The notes under the pieces were generated by a model. It was not told where the DNA came from and ran no database searches. It worked only from the letters and a program-made list of their open reading frames with translations. Of a stretch of 64,000 nucleotides of DNA, positions 53,230 through 61,806 are shown in pieces. Location: the NCBI GenBank assembly GCA_033875255.1, contig JAWZSN010000006.1:1-64000 (forward strand), written 5' to 3'. The position numbers and the translations under genes are program-made. This stretch comes from Marinimicrococcus sp033875255 (GTDB lineage: Bacteria; Pseudomonadota; Alphaproteobacteria; Geminicoccales; Geminicoccaceae). The number at the start of each line of letters is the position of its first letter. Within the stretch, counting starts at the first letter, position 1.

Positions 53230-54453
53230 ATGACCGCCATGGCCAAGTCCCACGCCACCGGTCCGGCCTCGGCCAAGCTCGCCGAGTTCGACTGGCTCGA
53301 TCCGTTCCGCTTCTCCGAGCAGCTGAACGAGGAGGAGCGCCTGATCCAGCAGGCGGCTCACGACTACTGCCAGAGCAAGCTGATGACGCGGGTGCTCGAG
53401 GCGAACCGCCACGAGATCTTCCACCGCGAGATCATGAGCGAGCTGGGCGAGCTGGGCCTCCTGGGCTCGACCATCCCCGAGGAATATGGCGGCGCCGACG
53501 CCAGCTATGTGAGCTATGGCCTCGTGGCCCGCGAGGTCGAGCGCGTCGACAGCGGCTACCGTTCGGCCATGAGCGTCCAGTCGTCGCTGGTGATGCACCC
53601 GATCTACGCCTATGGGGACGAGAACCAGCGCAAGAAGTACCTGCCCAAGCTCGCCACCGGCGAGTGGGTCGGCTGCTTCGGCCTCACCGAGCCCGACTTC
53701 GGCTCGGATCCCGGCGGCATGCGCACGCGGGCCAGGAAGACCGACGGCGGCTACCTGCTCTCGGGCTCGAAGAACTGGATCACCAACAGCCCGATCGCCG
53801 ACGTGTTCGTCGTCTGGGGCAAGGACGACGAGGGCAAGATCCGCGGCTTCATTCTCGAGAAGGGGATGAAGGGCCTGGAGGCCCCCAAGATCGAGGGCAA
53901 ATTCTCGCTGCGCGCCTCGATCACCGGCATGATCATGATGGACGAGGTGTTCGTGCCGGAGGAGAACCTCCTGCCGAACGTCAAGGGCCTGGCCGGTCCG
54001 TTCGGCTGCCTCAACCGGGCGCGCTACGGCATCGCCTGGGGTGCGATGGGTGCGGCCGAGTTCTGCTGGCACGCCGCCCGCAACTACACCCTCGACCGCA
54101 AGCAGTTCGGCCGGCCGCTGGCCGCCAACCAGCTCATCCAGAAGAAGCTCGCCGACATGCAGACGGAGATCGCGCTGGGCCTCCAGGCCTGCCTGCAGGT
54201 CGGCCGGCTGATGGACGAGGGCAAGGCGGCGCCCGAGATGATCTCGCTCATCAAGCGCAACAGCTGCGGCAAGGCCCTCGACATCGCCCGCATGTCGCGC
54301 GACATGCACGGCGGCAACGGCATCGCCGACGAGTACCACGTGATCCGTCACGTCATGAACCTCGAGGCGGTGAACACCTACGAGGGCACCCACGACGTCC
54401 ACGCGCTGATCCTCGGCCGGGCGCAGACCGGCCTCCAGGCCTTCACGGGCTGA
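53230..54453 (+). CDS. gcdH: Acyl-CoA dehydrogenase, glutaryl-CoA dehydrogenase
   Basis: 407 residues. [20 protein letters not shown] at the N-terminus, [40 protein letters not shown] (FAD/substrate loop), [20 protein letters not shown] and the catalytic base in [20 protein letters not shown] (Glu about 389). The Arg in [13 protein letters not shown] and the YEGTHDVH ending are characteristic of GcdH. It converts glutaryl-CoA to crotonyl-CoA in lysine/tryptophan degradation. A thioesterase gene starts two bases after the stop. Confidence 0.92.
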   Translation: MTAMAKSHATGPASAKLAEFDWLDPFRFSEQLNEEERLIQQAAHDYCQSKLMTRVLEANRHEIFHREIMSELGELGLLGSTIPEEYGGADASYVSYGLVAREVERVDSGYRSAMSVQSSLVMHPIYAYGDENQRKKYLPKLATGEWVGCFGLTEPDFGSDPGGMRTRARKTDGGYLLSGSKNWITNSPIADVFVVWGKDDEGKIRGFILEKGMKGLEAPKIEGKFSLRASITGMIMMDEVFVPEENLLPNVKGLAGPFGCLNRARYGIAWGAMGAAEFCWHAARNYTLDRKQFGRPLAANQLIQKKLADMQTEIALGLQACLQVGRLMDEGKAAPEMISLIKRNSCGKALDIARMSRDMHGGNGIADEYHVIRHVMNLEAVNTYEGTHDVHALILGRAQTGLQAFTG

Positions 54454-54455
54454 GC

Positions 54456-54968
54456 GTGGACGGACCTGCCCAGGAGAGCTGCCGGGTCGAGCGGACCTAT
54501 ACGTTCGACCCGCGCGGCGTCGGCGCCGCTTGGCATCGCGAGCTCGACGGGCTCGCGATCCTCGAGCGGATTCTCGACGGTCGGCTGCCCATGTCGCCCA
54601 TCGCCGGCACGCTCGACTTCAGGCTCGTCGAGGCCGAGAAGGGCCGCGTCGTGTTCGAGGCGAGGCCGGCAGTGTTCGGCTACAATCTCGCGGGCACGAT
54701 GCATGGCGGCTACGCCGCCACCCTGCTCGACAGCGCCATGGGCTGTGCGGTGTGCAGCATGGTCCCCAAGGGCCGCGCCTATACCACCACCGACCTGTCG
54801 ATCCGCTACATCCGGCCGATGACCGAGGCCTCGGGCCTGCTGCGGGCAGAGGGTCGGATCATCAATGCGGGCCGGCGCGTCGCCACCGCCGAGGGGCGTC
54901 TCTACCGGGTCGAGGACGGCAAGCTCTGTGCCCACGGCACGACGAGCTGCCTGGTCTTCGAGGCCTGA
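54456..54968 (+). CDS. PaaI-type hotdog thioesterase
   Basis: 170 residues from GTG two bases after gcdH. Hotdog-fold motifs: LDFRLVEAEKGRVVFEARP, NLAGTMHGGYAATLLDSAMG (the HGG-x-x-A-x-x-D active-site block near residue 75-90), and YTTTDLSIRYIRPM. It hydrolyses an acyl-CoA or aryl-CoA, probably relieving CoA esters in the glutaryl/crotonyl-CoA branch. Weak ribosome site; likely translated by coupling to gcdH. Confidence 0.85.
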   Translation: MDGPAQESCRVERTYTFDPRGVGAAWHRELDGLAILERILDGRLPMSPIAGTLDFRLVEAEKGRVVFEARPAVFGYNLAGTMHGGYAATLLDSAMGCAVCSMVPKGRAYTTTDLSIRYIRPMTEASGLLRAEGRIINAGRRVATAEGRLYRVEDGKLCAHGTTSCLVFEA

Positions 54969-55103
54969 GCGAAAGGAGCGGCCGCGTCACGCCGAAGGCG
55001 CGGCCGCTCACCCTTCTTCACGACGCCGGGACGGCCCCTGTGGCGGCACCGCCGCCCGCCTTACCTCACCCCTGACGCAACGCAGAGAAGGTGAGGCTGT
55101 CCT

Positions 55104-55556
55104 ATGCGCAAGCTCTTCCTCGCGGCCGCCATCCTGCCGGCCCTGCTCGCCTCTCCTGCCATGGCCGGAGAGATCAACGCGAGCTGGCTCCAGGGCATCG
55201 CCATCAAGGGTCAGGACCCGGTGGCCTACTTCACGGAGGGCCGCCCGGTGGAGGGCTCGGCCGCCCACGAGCTGGAGTGGAAAGGCGCCCGGTGGCGCTT
55301 CGCGAGCGCCGACAACCGCGCCGCCTTCGAGGCCGACCCGGACCGTTTTGCGCCGCAATATGGCGGGTGGTGCGCCTATGCCGTGTCGCAGAACATCACC
55401 GCCGACATCGACCCCACCGCCTGGCGGATCGTCGACGGCAGGCTCTATCTGAACCTCTCGCCGGAGGTGCAGCGGATCTGGGAGCAGGACATCCCCGGCT
55501 ACATCGCCAGCGCCGACGCCAACTGGCCGGCAATCAGGGCGACGCTCGCCGAGTGA
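55104..55556 (+). CDS. Exported YHS domain protein
   Basis: 150 residues. Signal peptide MRKLFLAAAILPALLASPAM cleaved near AMAGE. YHS block: IAIKGQDPVAYFTEGRPVEG, HELEWKGARWRFASADNRAA, FEADPDRFAPQYGGWCAYAV, with a metal-ligand candidate Cys in GGWCAYAVS. YHS proteins of this periplasmic type bind copper or other metals or accompany metal enzymes. Its last 23 bases overlap the end of the convergent sulfotransferase gene. Confidence 0.88.
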   Translation: MRKLFLAAAILPALLASPAMAGEINASWLQGIAIKGQDPVAYFTEGRPVEGSAAHELEWKGARWRFASADNRAAFEADPDRFAPQYGGWCAYAVSQNITADIDPTAWRIVDGRLYLNLSPEVQRIWEQDIPGYIASADANWPAIRATLAE

Positions 55557-56469
55557 GTTCCGCGCCCCCATAGCCCAGGACCGGCCGTTCCTTCAGACAG
55601 GAGTCGATGACCCTCGCCTCCTCCGGCGAGAAATAGTCGGTCCAGCCGCCGACCTTGCCGCGGCGGGTCTTGAAGGACTGCGGGTCCTTGCTGTCGCCCG
55701 GCTTGCCGCGCCGCCCGAGGAAGCCCAGCTTCCCCTCGCCCTCCAGCTTGCGCATGTTCTCGAGGCTGGAGAAGCGCACCGCGTCCTCGATCTCCTCGGG
55801 TGTCGCGGGGGTGCCCAGGAACTCGAGCAGCCGGCCCAGCTCGCGGCCGGTGTCGGCGCGCAGATCCTCGTAGCGCACGAGCAGCGTGGAGCTGCAGCGC
55901 TCCATCTCGCGCTCCCAGATCTGCATGAAGTCGATGATCGCCGGCATGCCGATCTTCGGGTTCATCACGAAGCTGAAGGGCGAGACCTCGCTGCCGTGCG
56001 GCGGGTAGTCGTTGATCCGCTTCTTCCAGGGCCGCATCCGGTGCTGCCACTGGAAGTACTGCGAGACGGCGACGTCGCGCGGATCGCGCACCAGCAGCAC
56101 CACCTTGCGATCGTAGAAGGGCCGGCGGTTGTCCCAGCTGTCGGTGACGTCGCGGATGTAGTTGTTGTGGGAGAACAGGATCCGCGGCACGCCGGGCTGC
56201 ACCCGGTTGAGGTTGTCGAACTCCAGCATGAGCTTGTCGGGCAGGCCGAAGCGCTTCTGGTAGAAGCGCGAGAGCATCACCCGAAGCCAGGTGCGGCCGC
56301 TCTTGCCGTAGGACACCACCACCGCGTCGGCCAGCTTGAGGCGGCGCAGCTCCTCGCGGCCGCGCAGGTGCCGGTCGAGGCGCACCCGCCGCTCCTCGGG
56401 CAGGAAGAACAGGCCGTGCACGAGAGCCTCTCGTGCCGCGTCGCGCCAGAGATCGCGGAATGCCACCAT
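55534..56469 (-). CDS. Sulfotransferase domain protein
   Basis: 311 residues. PAPS 5'-phosphosulfate loop VVVSYGKSGRTWLRVMLSRF (~50-69) and 3'-phosphate motif KVVLLVRDPRDVAVSQYFQW (~123-142), with RYEDLRADTGRELGRLLEFL later. It transfers sulfate from PAPS to a hydroxyl group of an unknown acceptor. Same strand as the liv genes but 85 bp after livM; a link to them is not evident. Confidence 0.88.
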   Translation of the reverse strand: MVAFRDLWRDAAREALVHGLFFLPEERRVRLDRHLRGREELRRLKLADAVVVSYGKSGRTWLRVMLSRFYQKRFGLPDKLMLEFDNLNRVQPGVPRILFSHNNYIRDVTDSWDNRRPFYDRKVVLLVRDPRDVAVSQYFQWQHRMRPWKKRINDYPPHGSEVSPFSFVMNPKIGMPAIIDFMQIWEREMERCSSTLLVRYEDLRADTGRELGRLLEFLGTPATPEEIEDAVRFSSLENMRKLEGEGKLGFLGRRGKPGDSKDPQSFKTRRGKVGGWTDYFSPEEARVIDSCLKERPVLGYGGAELTRRASP

Positions 56470-56554
56470 GGGATCGCCAGTGCCGGGAGTTGCCGCAGGG
56501 CTTTCCTGCTAGCTGCCGTGCCGCCGGGGGTCAATCGCCGCGCCGCCGCCCGCG

Positions 56555-57526
56555 TCAGAAGGGCCGGCGGAGCATGCGCCCCAGCTCGCCCATGATGCCG
56601 CGCCGGAAGGCCAGCACGCAGAGCACGAAGATGACGCCCTGCACCACCGTCACCCAGGCGCCGAGCTGGGCCAGGTAGTTTTGCAGCGAGATGATGACGA
56701 CGGCCCCCGCCACCGGCCCGAAGATCGTGCCGAGCCCGCCCACCAGCGCCATCAGCACCACCTCGCCGGACATCGCCCAGTGCACGTCGGTGAGCGAGGC
56801 GAGCTGGAAGACCAGCACCTTGGTGGCGCCGGCGAGACCCGAGAGGGCGGCCGAGAGCACGAAGGCCACGAGCTTGTAGCGGTCGACATCGTAGCCCAGC
56901 GAGACGGCGCGCGGCTCGTTTTCGCGGATCGCCTTCAAGACCTGGCCGAAGGGCGAGTGGATCGTGCGGTAGATCAGCAGGAAGCCGGCGAGGAAGATGA
57001 TCACCACCACGACGTAGAGGGTCATCATGTCGGAAAGGTCGATGATCCCGAAGAGCCTGCCCCGGGGGATCGCCTGGATCCCGTCCTCGCCGCCGGTAAA
57101 CGGCGCCTGAAGGCAGAAGAAGTAGAGCATCTGGGCGAGCGCCAGGGTGATCATCGCGAAATAGATGCCCTGGCGGCGGATCGCCAGCGCGCCGACGACG
57201 AGCCCCAGCAGCGCCGAGGTGGCAACGCCGGCAAGGATCGCCAGCTCCGGCGTCAGGCCCCAGACCTTGGCGGCATGGCCGGTGATGTAGCCCGCGGCTC
57301 CCAGAAAGGCGGCATGACCGAAGGACAGCAGCCCCACATAGCCGATCAGCAGGTTGAAGGCGCAGGCGAAGAGCGCGAAGCAGAGCACCTTCATGATGAA
57401 GATCGGGTAGATCGCGAAGGGCGCCGCCACCAGCAGCAGCACCATGACGCCGAACGCCACATACTGGTGGACAGGGGCGCGGCCGGCGGCCGCTGCGGTG
57501 CCGATCTGCCCGGTCGCCGAGGCCAT
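56555..57526 (-). CDS. livM: Branched-chain amino-acid-type ABC transporter permease (LivM)
   Basis: 323 residues, about nine TM helices. LivM motifs: FALFACAFNLLIGYVGLLSF, GHAAFLGAAGYITGHAAKVW, RRQGIYFAMITLALAQMLYF, and the ATPase-docking loop GQVLKAIRENEPRAVSLGYD around residue 200. It starts two bases after the livH stop and is the last gene of the operon. Confidence 0.93.
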   Translation of the reverse strand: MASATGQIGTAAAAGRAPVHQYVAFGVMVLLLVAAPFAIYPIFIMKVLCFALFACAFNLLIGYVGLLSFGHAAFLGAAGYITGHAAKVWGLTPELAILAGVATSALLGLVVGALAIRRQGIYFAMITLALAQMLYFFCLQAPFTGGEDGIQAIPRGRLFGIIDLSDMMTLYVVVVIIFLAGFLLIYRTIHSPFGQVLKAIRENEPRAVSLGYDVDRYKLVAFVLSAALSGLAGATKVLVFQLASLTDVHWAMSGEVVLMALVGGLGTIFGPVAGAVVIISLQNYLAQLGAWVTVVQGVIFVLCVLAFRRGIMGELGRMLRRPF

Positions 57527-57528
57527 GC

Positions 57529-58416
57529 TCAACCAGCCCTTCCAAAGAGGCCCGCCGGCTTGATCAGCAGGACGATGGCCATGACGATGAAGATCACGGT
57601 GCTGGAGGCCTCGGGGTAGAAGACCTTGGTGAGACCCTCGACGATGCCCAGGCCGAAGCCGGTGACGATCGAGCCCAGGATCGAGCCCATGCCACCGATC
57701 ACCACCACGGCGAAGACCACGATGATCAGGTCCGCGCCCATCTGCGGGCTCACCTGGTAGATGGGGGCGGCCAGCACGCCGGCGAAGGCGGCCAGCGCCA
57801 CGCCGAAACCGTAGGTGAGCGTCACCATGCGCGGCACGTCGATGCCGAAGGCCTGGACCATCACCGGATTCTCGGTGGCAGCGCGCAGGTAGGAGCCGAG
57901 CTTGGTGCGCTCGATCACGAACCAGGTGCCCAGGCACACCACCAGCGAGGCCGCCACGACCCAGGCGCGGTAGTTGGGCAGGAACATGAAGCCCAGATTG
58001 TGGCCGCCGGAGAGCAGCGGCGGGATCTGGTAGGGCTGGCCCGAGGAGCCGAAATAGTTGCGGAACAGGCCTTGGATGATCAGTGCCAGGCCGAAGGTCA
58101 GCAAGAGCCCGTAGAGATGGTCGAGATTGGCGATGCGCTTGAGGAGCGTGCGCTCGAGCACCATTCCCAGGGCGCCGACGATGATCGGCGAGAGCAGCAG
58201 CGCCCACCAGTAGCCCAGCCCCAGATAGGAGAGCAGGAACCAGGCGACGAAGGCGCCGGTCATGTAGAGGGCGCCGTGGGCGAAGTTGATGATGTTGAGG
58301 AGGCCGAAGATGACGGCGAGACCCAGGCTCAGCACGGCGTAGAAGGCGCCGTTGATGAGCCCGAGCAGCACCTGGCCGAACAGCACCTGCGGCGGGATGC
58401 CCAGAAGTTCCGTCAT
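57529..58416 (-). CDS. livH: Branched-chain amino-acid-type ABC transporter permease (LivH)
   Basis: 295 residues, about eight TM helices. Motifs: LLGLINGAFYAVLSLGLAVI, GLLNIINFAHGALYMTGAFV, LGSYLRAATENPVMVQAFGI (docking loop) and VVIGGMGSILGSIVTGFGLG. It pairs with livM. The binding-protein gene ends 25 bases upstream. Confidence 0.94.
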   Translation of the reverse strand: MTELLGIPPQVLFGQVLLGLINGAFYAVLSLGLAVIFGLLNIINFAHGALYMTGAFVAWFLLSYLGLGYWWALLLSPIIVGALGMVLERTLLKRIANLDHLYGLLLTFGLALIIQGLFRNYFGSSGQPYQIPPLLSGGHNLGFMFLPNYRAWVVAASLVVCLGTWFVIERTKLGSYLRAATENPVMVQAFGIDVPRMVTLTYGFGVALAAFAGVLAAPIYQVSPQMGADLIIVVFAVVVIGGMGSILGSIVTGFGLGIVEGLTKVFYPEASSTVIFIVMAIVLLIKPAGLFGRAG

Positions 58417-58441
58417 CCGCGAGCCTCCTCCCCCGCCTCTC

Positions 58442-59659
58442 CTACTTCACCAGCTCGCAGCCGCCCTTGTCGAGCGGGCGGAAGGCCTGGTCGGCCGGGA
58501 TGGTCGAGACCACGTTGTAGTAGTCCCACGGGCCCTTCGACTCCTCCGGCGACTTCACCTGCAGGAGATACATCGGGTGGGTGGTGCGGCCATCGACGCG
58601 CACCTCGCCCTTGCCGAACAACGGATCCTCGGTGGGCATCGCCTTCATCTGCTCGACGACCTTCACCCCGTCGCTGTCGTCGCCTGTCTCGGCCAGCGCC
58701 TTGAGATAATGCAGCACCGCGCCATAGACGCCGGCCTGCACCATGGTCGGCTGCTTGCCGCCATTCTGCTCGGCGAAGCGCTTCGACCAGGCGCGGGTCT
58801 CGTCGTTGAGATCCCAGTAGAACGCCTCGGTGAGGGTCAGGCCCTGGGCGGTCTGCAGGCCCAGCCCGTGCACGTCGGTGATGAAGACCAGAAGCCCCGC
58901 CAGCGTCTGCCCGGCCTGCACGATGCCGAACTCGGAGGCCTGCTTGATGGCGTTGGTGGTGTCGCTGCCGGCATTGGCGAGGCCGATGACCTTGGCACCC
59001 GAGCCCTGCGCCTGGAGCAGGAAGGACGAGAAATCGGCAGTGTTGAGCGGATGGCGCACCTCGCCCAGGACCTGGCCGCCCTTCTCCTTGACGACCGCCG
59101 CCGTATCGCCTTCCAGAGCATGGCCGAAGGCGTAGTCGGCGGTCAGGAAGAACCAGCTGTCGCCGCCGTTCTCGACCACGGCGCTGCCGGTGCCGTTGGC
59201 CAGCGCCCAGGTGTCGTAGGTCCAGTGCACGGTGTTGGGCGAGCACTTGTCGCCGGTCAGGCTCGAGGTGCCCGCGCCCGAGTTGAGGTGCACCTTGTTC
59301 TTGTCACGGGTGATCTGGCTCACCGCCAGCGCCACGGCCGAGTTGGGCACGTCGGCGATCGCGTCGACCTGCTCCACGTCGTACCACTGGCGGGCGATGT
59401 TCGAGCCGATGTCGGCCTTGTTCTGGTGGTCGGCGAAGATGATCTCGACCGGCGTGCCGTTGACCGAGCCGCCGAAATCCTCGACCGCCATCCTGGCTGC
59501 GAGCACCGAGCCCTGGCCGCTCAGGTCGGCATAGAGGCTCGACTGGTCGTTGAGCACGCCGATCTTGATCTTGCCGTCGCTGAAGGCCGCATGGGCCGAG
59601 CCGGCGGCGAGCGCGGCGAGCAGGGCGGCAGTGGTGCCGAGCAATCTCTTCTTCATCAT
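58442..59659 (-). CDS. ABC transporter substrate-binding protein, Leu/Ile/Val-binding type
   Basis: 405 residues. Signal peptide MMKKRLLGTTAALLAALAAG then SAHAAFSDG. The body has KIKIGVLNDQSSLYADLSGQ, SVLAARMAVEDFGGSVNGTP, VDAIADVPNSAVALAVSQIT and WFFLTADYAFGHALEGDTAA, all features of type I periplasmic-binding proteins for amino acids, amides or aromatic acids. Differences from true LivJ/LivK mean the ligand need not be a branched-chain amino acid. Confidence 0.92.
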   Translation of the reverse strand: MMKKRLLGTTAALLAALAAGSAHAAFSDGKIKIGVLNDQSSLYADLSGQGSVLAARMAVEDFGGSVNGTPVEIIFADHQNKADIGSNIARQWYDVEQVDAIADVPNSAVALAVSQITRDKNKVHLNSGAGTSSLTGDKCSPNTVHWTYDTWALANGTGSAVVENGGDSWFFLTADYAFGHALEGDTAAVVKEKGGQVLGEVRHPLNTADFSSFLLQAQGSGAKVIGLANAGSDTTNAIKQASEFGIVQAGQTLAGLLVFITDVHGLGLQTAQGLTLTEAFYWDLNDETRAWSKRFAEQNGGKQPTMVQAGVYGAVLHYLKALAETGDDSDGVKVVEQMKAMPTEDPLFGKGEVRVDGRTTHPMYLLQVKSPEESKGPWDYYNVVSTIPADQAFRPLDKGGCELVK

Positions 59660-59698
59660 GATTAGCCTCCACAGTCCTTATGTCGTCCGGCCGGCGCG

Positions 59699-60430
59699 TC
59701 AGACGCCCAGATAGTCGTGCAGCGTGTCCTGCCGGTGGCCGATCTCGTCGTTGGGGATCATGTCGACCACCTGGCCGTGCTCCACGATGACGTGGCGGTC
59801 GGCCACGGTGGCGGCGAAGCGGAAGTTCTGCTCGACGAGGACGATGGTGAAGCCCTCGTTCTTGAGGCGGCGGATGGTGCGGCCGATCTGCTGCACGATC
59901 ACCGGCGCCAGCCCCTCGGTCGGCTCGTCGAGCAGCAGGAAGCGGGCACCGGTCCGCAGGATCCGGGCGATCGCCAGCATCTGCTGCTCCCCGCCGGAAA
60001 GCTTGGTGCCCTGGCTGGAGAGACGCTCGGCGAGGTTGGGGAAAAGCTCGAAGATGGTCTCGAGCCGCATCCCGCCGCCGCGCACCTCGGGCGGCAGCAG
60101 GAGGTTCTCCCGGACATTCAGGCTCGCGAAGATCGCCCGCTCCTCGGGGCACAGCGCGATGCCCATCCGGGCGATCTTGTTGGAGGACAGCGAGACCAGG
60201 TTCTGGCCGCCGAAGAGGATCTCGCCCTGGCGCTGGCGGACGATGCCCATGATCGACTTCAAGGTGGTGGTCTTGCCGGCACCGTTGCGGCCGAGCAGGG
60301 TCACCACCTCGCCCTCCCGCACGTCGAACGCCATCCCGTGCAGGACATGGCTCTCGCCGTACCAGGCGTGCAGGTCGCGGACCTCCAGCGCCGGCTGCGC
60401 GGACGGAATCGGGCTCGCGGCTGCCGCCAT
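59699..60430 (-). CDS. livF: Branched-chain amino-acid-type ABC transporter ATP-binding protein (LivF)
   Basis: 243 residues. Walker A GRNGAGKTT, Q-loop MGIALCPEERAIF, signature LSGGEQQMLAIARIL, Walker B FLLLDEPTEGLAPVIV, H-loop LVEQNFRFA. The GIALCPEERAIFASLNVREN block is typical of LivF. It starts one base inside the livG stop (TGATG). Confidence 0.94.
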   Translation of the reverse strand: MAAAASPIPSAQPALEVRDLHAWYGESHVLHGMAFDVREGEVVTLLGRNGAGKTTTLKSIMGIVRQRQGEILFGGQNLVSLSSNKIARMGIALCPEERAIFASLNVRENLLLPPEVRGGGMRLETIFELFPNLAERLSSQGTKLSGGEQQMLAIARILRTGARFLLLDEPTEGLAPVIVQQIGRTIRRLKNEGFTIVLVEQNFRFAATVADRHVIVEHGQVVDMIPNDEIGHRQDTLHDYLGV

Positions 60431-61182
60431 CAGTCCTCCGTGCCCATATAGGCCGAGCGCACCGCCGGATCGGCGGAGACCCGCGCATAATCCCCCTCGG
60501 CCAGCACCTCGCCGCGCGCCAGCACGGTGATGGTGTCGCTGAGGTCGGCCACCACGCCCAGATTGTGCTCGACCATGAGGACGGTGCGCCCCTTGGCCAC
60601 GGCGCGGATGAGATCGGCGATGCGAGCCACGTCCTCGTTGCCCATGCCGGCCATCGGCTCGTCGAGCAGCATGAGCTCGGGACCCAGAGCGATGGTGGTG
60701 GCGATCTCGAGCGCCCGCTTGCGGCCATAGGGCAGCTCGACGGCCTGGGCGTCGGCATATTCCTCGAGACCGACCGCCTCGAGCAGCTCGCGGGCGCGGC
60801 CGTTATAGCGGTCGAGGGTGCGCTCGGAGCGCCAGAAGTCGAAGGACTGGCCGCGCTGGCGCTGCAGGGCGATCCGCACGTTCTCCAGCGCCGTCAGGTG
60901 CCCGAAGACGGCGGAGATCTGGAACGAGCGGACGAGGCCCATGCGGGCAATGTCGGAGGGCCGGGCGGCGGTGATGTCACGGCCCTTGAAGACGATCCTA
61001 CCCGCCGAGGGCGTCAGGAACTTGGTGAGCAGGTTGAAACACGTCGTCTTGCCGGCGCCGTTGGGGCCGATCAAAGCGTGGATGGTGTTGGGCTCGACCC
61101 GCAGTGCCACGTTGCGCACCGCCACGAAGCCGCGGAATTCCTTGGTGAGACCTTCCGTCTCGAGAATGGCCTCCGCGGTCAT
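60430..61182 (-). CDS. livG: Branched-chain amino-acid-type ABC transporter ATP-binding protein (LivG)
   Basis: 250 residues from ATG 61182, which has GGAG eight bases upstream; ATG 61209 lacks one. Walker A GPNGAGKTTCFNLLTKFL, GLVRSFQISAVFGHLTALEN, the LivG-type signature region AVELPYGRKRALEIATTIAL, Walker B LMLLDEPMAGMG and H-loop LMVEHNLGVV. First gene of the transporter operon; the region upstream contains a terminator of the preceding transcript. Confidence 0.94.
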   Translation of the reverse strand: MTAEAILETEGLTKEFRGFVAVRNVALRVEPNTIHALIGPNGAGKTTCFNLLTKFLTPSAGRIVFKGRDITAARPSDIARMGLVRSFQISAVFGHLTALENVRIALQRQRGQSFDFWRSERTLDRYNGRARELLEAVGLEEYADAQAVELPYGRKRALEIATTIALGPELMLLDEPMAGMGNEDVARIADLIRAVAKGRTVLMVEHNLGVVADLSDTITVLARGEVLAEGDYARVSADPAVRSAYMGTED

Positions 61183-61320
61183 CTCAGCTCCGGCCCGAAG
61201 CCGGAGCACGAGATCCGTCGCGCGCTTTTCTGCCCAAGGCGCCTGCCCCTCCTGTCTTGCCCGGCGACTTCTGGAGGTCGCCGGCAGTAGAGATCTAGCG
61301 CAGCCTCGGAGCCTTGCAAA

Positions 61321-61370
61321 GACGGGATGGCGCCATGCGTTGCCGCACGTCTCGCAGACGCCATCCCGTC
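61321..61370 (-). terminator. Inverted repeat/terminator after the NTF2-like gene
   Basis: Arms GACGGGATGGCG (61321-61332) and CGCCATCCCGTC (61359-61370) pair perfectly over 12 bp with a 26-base loop. On the minus strand the hairpin is followed by TTTGC. It begins 11 bases after the stop of the NTF2-like gene and separates that transcript from the liv operon. Confidence 0.65.
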
Positions 61371-61381
61371 GAGAGCGGGAC

Positions 61382-61783
61382 TCAGCCGCGGACCTGGGCC
61401 AGCCAGTCCTCGAGATTGTAGTAGTTGGTGACCCGGGCGATGCGGCCTTCGCGAATGTCGAAGAAGGCGCCGCCGGGCAGCGTGTAGGTCTGGCCCGAGG
61501 CCGGCGGCAGGCCCTCGTCGGTGGCGAGGTAGGTGCCGTGGACGGTGAACTCGGCTGCGGCCCGTGCCCCGTCGGCCGAGGCCATCACCACGATGTCGGC
61601 GAGCCGCTCACGATAGGCGCGGTTCATCCGCCCCATGAAGGCGCGGAACGCGTCCTTGCCGGTCTCGCGGCCGCCCTGGTTGACGTCGTGGGCGACGTCC
61701 TCGGTCAGGCAGGCGAGCATGGCCTCCATGTCGCCGCGGTTGAAGGCATCGTAATAGGCGGTGATCAGCTCTACCGGGGTCAT
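61382..61783 (-). CDS. NTF2-like (SnoaL/ketosteroid isomerase-related) protein
   Basis: 133 residues from the last of three consecutive ATGs (GAAAGG six bases upstream). ATG 61810, which overlaps the MFS stop as ATGA, is an alternative that adds nine residues. MTPVELITAYYDAFNRGDME, ACLTEDVAHDVNQGGRETGK and GGAFFDIREGRIARVTNYYN are typical of the SnoaL-like fold, with a conserved active-site pocket but variable chemistry. Co-transcribed with the MFS carrier. Confidence 0.85.
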   Translation of the reverse strand: MTPVELITAYYDAFNRGDMEAMLACLTEDVAHDVNQGGRETGKDAFRAFMGRMNRAYRERLADIVVMASADGARAAAEFTVHGTYLATDEGLPPASGQTYTLPGGAFFDIREGRIARVTNYYNLEDWLAQVRG

Positions 61784-61806
61784 CATCATCCTTTCGGGTT
61801 GCAGCG

